NCBI GenBank assembly: GCA_002507545.1
Contig: DAVR01000037.1
Location: 1-50,712 of the forward strand
Length of the DNA stretch: 50,712 nucleotides
Source: Archaeoglobus sp. UBA230
GTDB lineage: Archaea; Halobacteriota; Archaeoglobi; Archaeoglobales; Archaeoglobaceae
Direction: 5' to 3'
In this document: one piece after another, positions 48,879 to 50,712 of the stretch
Layout: the number at the start of each line of letters is the position of its first letter
How positions within the stretch are numbered: position 1 is the stretch's first letter
Notes under the pieces: model-generated
The model's input: the letters and a program-made list of their open reading frames with translations, nothing else
Database searches by the model: none
What the model was told of the DNA's origin: nothing
Position numbers and translations under genes: made by a program

Positions 48879-49139
48879 ATGGAGGTTAAGATCGTTGAGA
48901 TTGGGGACGACTTCGTAAAGCTGGTACTCAGGGGAGAGGGACACACGTATCTCAATCTTCTCCAGCACTACCTCTTGGAAGATGAAGACGTGATTGTGGC
49001 GAGGTACAACATCCCCCATCCTCTCGTGGGAGAACCACACCTTTATGTCCGGACAAAGGGTAAAAATCCGCTTGAAGTGATTAGAAGAGCAAATGAAAAA
49101 ATTGTTGAGGCATGTAACACTCTTATCGAGCAGATTTAG
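48879..49139 (+). CDS. rpoL: DNA-directed RNA polymerase subunit L (Rpb11-like)
   Basis: An 86-residue subunit that pairs with RpoD to form the alpha-like assembly platform of RNA polymerase. The LRGEGHTYLNLLQHYLLED and YNIPHPLVGEPHLYV blocks are characteristic. The frame is open back to 48831, but the ATG at 48879 follows the csl4 stop by one base and starts the conserved fold; the GGTGAGTGG stretch upstream provides the ribosome-binding site. Last gene of the cluster. Confidence 0.95.
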   Translation: MEVKIVEIGDDFVKLVLRGEGHTYLNLLQHYLLEDEDVIVARYNIPHPLVGEPHLYVRTKGKNPLEVIRRANEKIVEACNTLIEQI

Positions 49140-49149
49140 AGCAGATTTA
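49128..49149. repeat. Tandem 11-base duplication across the rpoL stop
   Basis: GAGCAGATTTA is repeated twice in tandem (49128-49138 and 49139-49149), followed by GAG. The first copy contains the rpoL TAG. The duplication lengthens the gap to the convergent kinase gene without changing either protein, and looks like recent slippage. Confidence 0.85.
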
Positions 49150-49153
49150 GAGC

Positions 49154-50638
49154 TCAGAACTCAAAACCCTCATCACGAGTCAGAGGGGCCCTTTCATCAT
49201 CGCTAATCAGACTTTTTCTCGCGGCTTTTAACCTTATCACAAAGGTTGCACCATGCGGCTTAGTATCCTCAATCCAGACTTTTCCACCATATCGGTCAAC
49301 AACCTTCTTGACGATGTATAGTCCCAAGCCTGTTCCCGCATCCTCACCAAACTTAAAACCTTCTTTGAAAACCTCACTCCTTATTTCTGGTTCAATTCCC
49401 AATCCGTAATCTACAATCTTTATCTCCGCTTCATCCTCAAACTCACTCAGCCATACGTCAATCTTCTCCGTTCTTCCATGCTTTATTGCGTTCGAGATAA
49501 TATTATCCATAACAGAATGTAACGCCTCATCTGCCATCACAAAGCAGAAACCGTTTATGTTTATTGGGACAGAGTAGGACTTTGCCACGTCTTCAACTAC
49601 CCTTCTGACGTTTATGGGCTTTAGCCCCTCACCCTCAGTTATTACTATTTTTTCGAGTTCTCTGATCTTCTCTATATAATCGCTGCTTTCTTTTACAGCC
49701 TTTAATGCTTTTTCAAGCAAAGATTCGTTTTTGGTCATCATGAAGGTCTCTATGTAACCTGATATAATCTGCAGCTTGTTCAGGATGTCATGCCGGAGCA
49801 TTCTGTTTGTCAACCTGAGAATCTCCTGAAGCTCCCTTACCTTCTCATATAGTTCAGCGTACTTCTTTCTCTCCGAGTCAAGTTCATAATAACTCAGAAA
49901 GGTCACTTCTTTGCTGTAGATATGTCTGATTCCTGAGAACATCAGTGTTGAAGCGGCTAAATATAGGAATATGGTGAGATCAAATCCCGAAACTTCAAGA
50001 ATTTTTAGAAAGATAAGATAGTCCACAACGTATTTTACTGAGAAATACCCAGATAGAAACCCGTAATACGTAAGGGTCTCCGTTTTGAAGTATTCAGAAA
50101 GGAAAATCAGCAGTAATGATAAAACAATTATGTCACAAATTAAATTTCCGACCAAAAGGTAATCAGAAAATTCTGCTATACCTCTAAATGACGTGACAAG
50201 CAAAATGATCATGATGGTGGTAGCAAGAACAGGGAGGACGAAGTGTTTCACGTCAAGGTAACGGGCTTCTCTTACAGTCTTCCAGATTAAAAAGCTTATT
50301 ACAGGAAAATTTGCCACCAACGAGACTGGTATAAAATATTTGAGGTGATCGAGTGTCAGAAGGAAGTAACCTCTGGTCCAAACAGCCTGTCCAACTGTAG
50401 TTACAGCGAAGATATTCAGGGAGAGGAAACCTAGCAGTGAAAGAAACAGCCCCCTTCTTTCGTCTTTTGAAGACCTTGCGAGGAAGATCGTCATGACTGC
50501 TGAAAGGGTTAAAAGTAAGAGGATGTAGATATAGACAGAACCGAGGTATAGATCATTGGGAATGAGGTTAAACTTGTGCACTATAAATGGGATTGCGCCG
50601 ATAAGGGTAAATACCCCCCAAGATGTGTAGATTCTCAT
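49154..50638 (-). CDS. Multi-pass membrane sensor histidine kinase
   Basis: A 494-residue kinase. The first 235 residues hold about eight hydrophobic segments with almost no external domain, so the sensor is membrane-embedded (7TM/MASE-like; exact family not recognised). A coiled-coil linker (KKYAELYEKVRELQEILRL) leads to the H-box RMLRHDILNKLQIISGYIE with the phospho-histidine. The ATPase domain has an N box (NIISNAIKHG), a G1 region (VDYGLGIEPEI) and a G2 region (GTGLGLYIVKKV). No receiver is fused. An AT-rich TATA region at about 50653-50661 suggests a leaderless start. It may phosphorylate the lone receiver protein at 31263, but no link is shown. Confidence 0.9.
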   Translation of the reverse strand: MRIYTSWGVFTLIGAIPFIVHKFNLIPNDLYLGSVYIYILLLLTLSAVMTIFLARSSKDERRGLFLSLLGFLSLNIFAVTTVGQAVWTRGYFLLTLDHLKYFIPVSLVANFPVISFLIWKTVREARYLDVKHFVLPVLATTIMIILLVTSFRGIAEFSDYLLVGNLICDIIVLSLLLIFLSEYFKTETLTYYGFLSGYFSVKYVVDYLIFLKILEVSGFDLTIFLYLAASTLMFSGIRHIYSKEVTFLSYYELDSERKKYAELYEKVRELQEILRLTNRMLRHDILNKLQIISGYIETFMMTKNESLLEKALKAVKESSDYIEKIRELEKIVITEGEGLKPINVRRVVEDVAKSYSVPININGFCFVMADEALHSVMDNIISNAIKHGRTEKIDVWLSEFEDEAEIKIVDYGLGIEPEIRSEVFKEGFKFGEDAGTGLGLYIVKKVVDRYGGKVWIEDTKPHGATFVIRLKAARKSLISDDERAPLTRDEGFEF

Positions 50639-50712
50639 TATAGTAATTATGTTTAAGTAACATAAATAAATTTATCGGTTTGAAGTTCGAAATGTATAGT
50701 CCCAAAAAATTT

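Noticed and set aside
1..50712. Mobile elements, CRISPR arrays or prophage genes
   Set aside because: I found no transposase, integrase, regularly spaced repeats or terminal inverted repeats; the only tandem repeat is the 11-base duplication at 49128-49149.

Overview
The window is dense archaeal chromosome. Archaeal-type ribosomal and RNA polymerase genes (uS9, uL13, eL18, RpoN, RpoL), the exosome subunit Csl4, a fused Fae-Hps, an AhbC-type haem synthase and a DUF128 (NrpR-type) regulator sit together. TATA boxes with start codons about 22-28 bases downstream, little intergenic DNA and roughly 44-45 % GC (my impression, not computed) point to the Archaeoglobales (Archaeoglobus, Ferroglobus or a close relative). 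The species cannot be fixed from the sequence alone. I saw no insertion sequence, CRISPR array or prophage.

Layout. 1-1546 (minus): the eL18-uL13-uS9-RpoN operon, running into tRNA-Pro(CGG), whose 5' end overlaps the rpoN stop. 1671-4373: a LOG-like protein, the haem enzyme AhbC, tRNA-Ser(CGA) and a nitrilase-family amidase. 4597-6602 (plus): an overlapping trio of PIN protein, an unrecognised protein and a HAD phosphatase. 6748-9110: an MFS transporter, a TIGR04076-type protein coupled to a membrane protein, and a 50-codon gene. 9114-12261 (minus): a small hidden gene, a TPR protein, Fae-Hps and triosephosphate isomerase. 12310-13779 (plus): isopropylmalate/citramalate synthase.

13793-26432 is a 15-gene minus-strand run. 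In transcription order it holds a polar amino acid importer lacking its ATPase (glnH, glnP), a short NrpR-like regulator, glutaryl-CoA dehydrogenase, a class III CoA-transferase, livKHMGF, a universal stress protein, hisA, hisB and the haem exporter ccmA-ccmB. The dehydrogenase, CoA-transferase and Liv genes look like an uptake, activation and oxidation route for glutarate or a related acid.

26525-34619 (plus) is mostly biosynthesis: a DMT transporter, a small unknown protein, an apparently decayed stretch, ArgG, a CinA-N protein, dihydroorotase, a lone receiver protein, CbiB and a zinc-finger DHH nuclease. 34692-40270 is the most unusual block: two different YeiH-family transporters flank a membrane-anchored PAS/DUF835/winged-helix protein, and a beta-propeller protein follows. 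40379-42761 is a tungstate-type ABC importer (TupABC). 42831-47167 is a TrmB-type regulator divergent from an ABC-2 exporter and a surface-anchored beta-rich protein, with a perfect palindrome at the regulator start. 47193-49139 joins DUF116, a METTL5-like methyltransferase, Csl4 and RpoL. The window ends with a multi-pass membrane histidine kinase.

Expression logic. First genes of transcription units very often start at the predicted transcription start, suggesting leaderless mRNAs, while internal genes have strong GGAGG/GAGGTG sites or overlap their neighbours. Two divergent pairs (12262-12309 and 43593-43645) each appear to share one AT-rich box serving both directions.
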